Shown here: positions 6,064 to 7,767 of the stretch, in pieces
Numbering within the stretch: position 1 is the stretch's first letter
Layout: every line of letters starts with the position of its first letter
Origin: an uncultured Lachnospiraceae bacterium
Lineage (GTDB): Bacteria; Bacillota; Clostridia; Lachnospirales; Lachnospiraceae
Direction: 5' to 3'
Length of the DNA stretch: 7,767 bases
NCBI GenBank assembly: GCA_902463835.1
Contig: CABQGZ010000143.1
Coordinates: 1-7,767, forward strand
Translations under genes and position numbers: made by a program
The notes under the pieces: model-generated
What the model was told of the DNA's origin: nothing
The model's database searches: none
The model's input: the letters and a program-made list of their open reading frames with translations, nothing else

Positions 6064-6433
6064 TTGCCTGTGTTATTACTGCCTCTACTATTGGTCAGGG
6101 CGATGTTTCTACGGAGAGTGTTATGACGATTACAGAGCACAGACAGATCCATACACGGATCATTATCCGGAAAGGCATCTGTGGTCAGACAGTCATAAGC
6201 CAGGAGAGCAGGAACACTGGTGCAGGGGCGGCAACTTATATCCGACAGAAGAATGCCCATATTTCGAACAGTATGAAGGGCAGAAAATAGAACAATGTTA
6301 CCGAGCAATGATTTCCACGTTCCAAGATGGATACCGATCGTGTTCGATGATGGTGAATGGAACATGTGAGAAATGTCTGAGAGATTTGAACAAAGCTATA
6401 CAGGGAGGAAAAGAACATGGCAATATACCATAA
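6047..6433 (+). CDS. Cysteine-rich small protein, probably metal binding
   Basis: A 128-residue protein with 12 cysteines (4, 7, 9, 12, 20, 25, 59, 70, 84, 99, 107, 110) and many Tyr and His. The N terminus has closely spaced CxxC pairs (C4/C7, C9/C12), there is ECPYF at 69-73, and a C-terminal CEKC at 107-110 follows NGT. This suggests two or three zinc-binding knuckles; no enzyme motif is seen. Aromatic-rich small proteins with a CxxC-YY start and a CPYF motif are frequent in phages of gut Clostridia, function unknown. GGAGG at 6032-6036 serves as ribosome site; GTG at 6044 (7 bases away) or ATG at 6047 (10 away) could be the start. The gene overlaps its neighbours at both ends by about 17 bases. 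Confidence 0.75.
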   Translation: MISCSDCLCYYCLYYWSGRCFYGECYDDYRAQTDPYTDHYPERHLWSDSHKPGEQEHWCRGGNLYPTEECPYFEQYEGQKIEQCYRAMISTFQDGYRSCSMMVNGTCEKCLRDLNKAIQGGKEHGNIP

Positions 6434-6800
6434 AACGTTGCAGTATCACGAAGGTGAGAAACAGCCAGGGCTTCCAGTACTGAAAAATAATGAACAGCGG
6501 AGAGCATGGCTCAGAAAATACAAAGAATGGGGATTGTGGTACGAAGACGAGAATATTGGATGTAAATATTACAAGTACGATTTTGACAACGGGGCAAGAT
6601 TGATCGCGGAAACATATATCATTCCGGGCAATGAACACATTCCGGAAAGAGAAAGTTGTTATTTCCATCTGGTAGGAGGTCCGGAGGCTGAAAAGAAAAA
6701 TGGAGTTCCTAAGTGGAATGTAAGAGAAGCTTACAGCAAATATCCCAACAGTGAAATGGAACTGGCAGAATTTTTGAAATCATTACAGAAGGGGAAATAA
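6417..6800 (+). CDS. Phage hypothetical protein, 127 residues
   Basis: Not assigned to a function. Visible parts: a basic, Trp/Tyr-rich N-terminal half (ERRAWLRKYKEW-like helix at about 26-38, then LWYEDENIGCKYYKYDF at 40-56), a strand GARLIAETYII (59-69), a conserved-looking HLVGGPEAE (84-92) and a C-terminal helix MELAEFLKSL (114-123). It has no signal peptide or membrane segment and looks like a single alpha/beta domain. The start is well supported by GGGAGG at 6403-6408, 8 bases before ATG, inside the preceding gene, whose stop lies 14 bases downstream of this ATG. The stop is 3 bases before the next small gene. Confidence 0.78.
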   Translation: MAIYHKTLQYHEGEKQPGLPVLKNNEQRRAWLRKYKEWGLWYEDENIGCKYYKYDFDNGARLIAETYIIPGNEHIPERESCYFHLVGGPEAEKKNGVPKWNVREAYSKYPNSEMELAEFLKSLQKGK

Positions 6801-6803
6801 AAA

Positions 6804-6977
6804 ATGAAGAATAACAAGAACTGCAGCACATGCAGATACCACGATGAGGGAATGTGTTATTGCCCGAAGAGTGAAGAGTTCAGAGATGTTACAGTGAACG
6901 CATACTGCTGTAGACGATACAGACGAGACTGGGAACAGGCCATGACTGAGGCATTTATGAAAGGAGCGAGAAGATGA
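6804..6977 (+). CDS. 57-residue cysteine-rich protein, probable zinc binder
   Basis: Reading from ATG at 6804 gives 57 residues with six Cys: C7 and C10 (CSTC), C18 and C20 (MCYC), C35 and C36. The layout Cys-x2-Cys, then a short loop GMC, then a distal Cys pair followed by an Arg-rich RRYRRDW, is typical of tiny phage proteins that bind one zinc. GAAGGGGA at 6788-6795 gives a ribosome site about 9 bases before ATG. The stop TGA overlaps the next ATG (ATGA at 6974-6977). Function unknown; a nucleic-acid or protein adaptor role would fit the basic C terminus. Confidence 0.72.
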   Translation: MKNNKNCSTCRYHDEGMCYCPKSEEFRDVTVNAYCCRRYRRDWEQAMTEAFMKGARR

Positions 6978-7138
6978 GCGATGAAAGCAGAACACCGAAG
7001 AAACCGCAGGCTGTACTGAGCGTGTTTGGTGGAACAGCCTATGAGTGCCGAAACTGCGGCGATGAGGTGCAAAAGTATCTGCCGTATTGCCCATGGTGCG
7101 GGCAAATGCAAGATTGGAGTGATGTGGATGAACCATGA
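6974..7138 (+). CDS. 54-residue zinc-ribbon protein
   Basis: The frame from ATG 6974 codes for 54 residues: a basic Pro/Lys start (TPKKPQA), a short hydrophobic stretch VLSVFGG, and then a two-knuckle zinc ribbon, YECRNCGD (C25, C28) and YCPWCGQ (C39, C42), ending in an acidic tail DWSDVDEP. This is the standard four-Cys rubredoxin-like or zinc-ribbon layout. AAGGAG at 6961-6966 is 7 bases before ATG. The gene is coupled to the upstream one by an ATGA overlap and runs 11 bases into the next gene. The function is unknown; such ribbons in small phage proteins often mediate protein or nucleic-acid contacts. Confidence 0.75.
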   Translation: MSDESRTPKKPQAVLSVFGGTAYECRNCGDEVQKYLPYCPWCGQMQDWSDVDEP

Positions 7139-7301
7139 AGGATACCGTGATCCGACAGCAGACAGGGCCGTTCGGAAAGCGGATAAGATGCCGAAACATA
7201 TCAGAAAGATATTTGATGCGTTGAATACGGTTGTGAGTGTGCAGGGGATCAAAGTGACGGAGATCACTGACAAGCACACCGGAAGAAAGTGGAAACTGTG
7301 A
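7128..7301 (+). CDS. 57-residue basic phage hypothetical protein
   Basis: A 57-residue protein beginning MNHEGYRDPTADRAVRKADK, rich in Lys and Arg, with a middle helix MPKHIRKIFDAL (21-32) and a C-terminal strand pair around VQGIKVTEITDKHTGRKW. The opening GYxDPTADxA is a pattern I associate with small proteins near the end of the early region in phages of Clostridia; the function is unknown. The frame is open further left, with a TTG at 7026 and an ATG at 7122, but TTGGAG at 7114-7119 is spaced properly (8 bases) only for ATG 7128. It overlaps the zinc-ribbon gene by 11 bases. An 18-base gap separates it from the next gene. Confidence 0.75.
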   Translation: MNHEGYRDPTADRAVRKADKMPKHIRKIFDALNTVVSVQGIKVTEITDKHTGRKWKL

Positions 7302-7310
7302 TACATACGA

Positions 7311-7317
7311 GGGGAGG
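7311..7317 (+). promoter_or_regulatory. Ribosome binding site that favours a GTG start
   Basis: GGGGAGG at 7311-7317 is only 2 bases from ATG 7320 but 8 bases from the in-frame GTG at 7326, so GTG is the more likely start of the next gene. Confidence 0.5.
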
Positions 7318-7325
7318 CGATGTCG

Positions 7326-7718
7326 GTGGAGATCAGAAAGCGAGATATGAAGCTGAGCGATCATAATATCTCAAGAGACAAATACAATGAGCTGAAATAC
7401 TTCTGTTTGCAATACTGGCAGAAAAAGCAGGAGATTGACAGGAACTATGGCATAGACGGTTTCAGTCAGGACGGGATGCCGAGAGGAACGTCGAGCAGCA
7501 ACCCAACGGAGAAAAAGGCGTTGCGGATCGCACAGCTTAAGCGTGACACGGAGCTGATCGAGCAGACGGCGATGGAAGCAGATGCAGAAATACACCCGTG
7601 GATCCTGAAGAATGTGACGTCTGGTGTGCCGTATGAATACATGGATGTGCCAATTTCCAGAACGAAGTTTTATGACTCAAGAAGGTACTTTTTTTATTTA
7701 TTGGCTCAAAAAAGATAA
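7326..7718 (+). CDS. Putative phage late-gene regulator (sigma region 4-like / ArpU-like)
   Basis: A 130-residue protein (132 if ATG 7320 is used). Features: ISRDKYNELKYFCLQYWQKK (a helix with paired Tyr), a short Gly/Ser region MPRGTSSSNPTEKKAL, a long helix LKRDTELIEQTAMEADAEI, and a C-terminal block PYEYMDVPISRTKFYDSRR followed by YFFYLL. The last part has the shape of a helix-turn-helix recognition region as in sigma region 4 and in ArpU/RinA-type activators (Pro, Ile-Ser, Phe-Tyr, Arg-Arg-Tyr-Phe, Leu). Proteins of this kind commonly end the early region just before the terminase genes and switch on late transcription. The family is known to me by pattern only; the DNA-binding role is inferred. 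A promoter-like element follows its stop. Confidence 0.7.
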   Translation: MEIRKRDMKLSDHNISRDKYNELKYFCLQYWQKKQEIDRNYGIDGFSQDGMPRGTSSSNPTEKKALRIAQLKRDTELIEQTAMEADAEIHPWILKNVTSGVPYEYMDVPISRTKFYDSRRYFFYLLAQKR

Positions 7719-7767
7719 TTTTTCAAAAAGTGGGGAACTACAAGGGGGTACTTTCGTGATTTAATGG
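7684..7767 (+). repeat. 21-base imperfect direct repeat around the late-gene boundary
   Basis: The 21 bases at 7684-7704 and at 7747-7767 both begin GGTACTTT and end ATTTA-(T/A)-TGG; 17 of 21 positions agree and the copies start 63 bases apart. The first copy is in the coding end of the regulator gene, the second overlaps the -10-like CGTG. It could be a paired operator or a chance T-rich match. The second copy ends at the window edge, so the repeat may be longer. Confidence 0.45.
7734..7758 (+). promoter_or_regulatory. Candidate ECF-sigma-like promoter
   Basis: GGAAC at 7734-7738 and CGTG at 7755-7758 are 16 bases apart, which matches the -35/-10 layout of extracytoplasmic-function sigma promoters (GGAAC, N16-17, CGT). 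It starts 15 bases after the stop of the putative late regulator and points into the next, unseen gene. A normal sigma-70 promoter is not apparent here. Confidence 0.4.

Noticed and set aside
6060..6290. + strand open frame of 76 codons overlapping the cysteine-rich gene at 6047
   Set aside because: It has no well-placed ribosome site, while the 6047 frame has GGAGG, ordered Cys pairs and a stop that overlaps the next gene as in the rest of the cluster.
7026..7127. TTG start at 7026 giving a 91-residue protein
   Set aside because: It would overlap most of the zinc-ribbon gene, and the ribosome site at 7114-7119 fits ATG 7128 instead.
6783..7364. - strand open frame of 193 codons opposite the small genes
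   Set aside because: The + strand holds several coupled genes with ribosome sites and Cys motifs here; the antisense product looks like a random translation rich in Ser, His and Leu.

Overview
The window reads as part of the early (DNA replication and recombination) module of a temperate tailed phage or prophage. The likely host is a Gram-positive anaerobe of the Clostridia, probably Lachnospiraceae. This rests on the gene order, the strong AAGGAGG-type ribosome sites, the moderate base composition and the protein families. It is recognition from memory, not a search. All genes lie on the + strand, mostly packed with a few bases between them or with short stop/start overlaps. That suggests one long early transcript.

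Left part (1-5142): the 3' end of a Sak4-like RecA-fold recombinase; a DUF669 protein, probably a single-strand DNA binding partner; a DEAH-box superfamily 2 helicase; and a 742-residue primase-helicase fusion (PriCT-type domain, archaeo-eukaryotic primase fold, RecA-like ATPase, C-terminal helix-turn-helix). Together they can load on DNA, unwind it, prime it and pair single strands. No replicative DNA polymerase is seen, so host polymerase (or a gene outside the window) is presumed.

Middle (5131-5431): the only long non-coding stretch, and the most striking part. It has four copies of a hairpin-forming repeat (GGGAAAGACT...CTTCCCC) at 45, 45 and 35 base steps, the first overlapping the stop codon of the primase gene. 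The last copy holds an AT-rich palindrome. A very GC-rich block follows, with G-quadruplex motifs back to back on the two strands inside an imperfect inverted repeat. I read the whole as a candidate phage replication origin or structured regulatory RNA.

Right part (5432-7767): a RusA-type Holliday junction resolvase with all catalytic residues present, then seven small genes. Three of these are cysteine-rich and probably bind zinc. The last (7326-7718) resembles the small regulator that often closes the early region of such phages. Just after it lies a GGAAC-N16-CGTG element that looks like an extracytoplasmic-function (ECF) sigma promoter and may drive the next (late or packaging) genes, which are outside the window.
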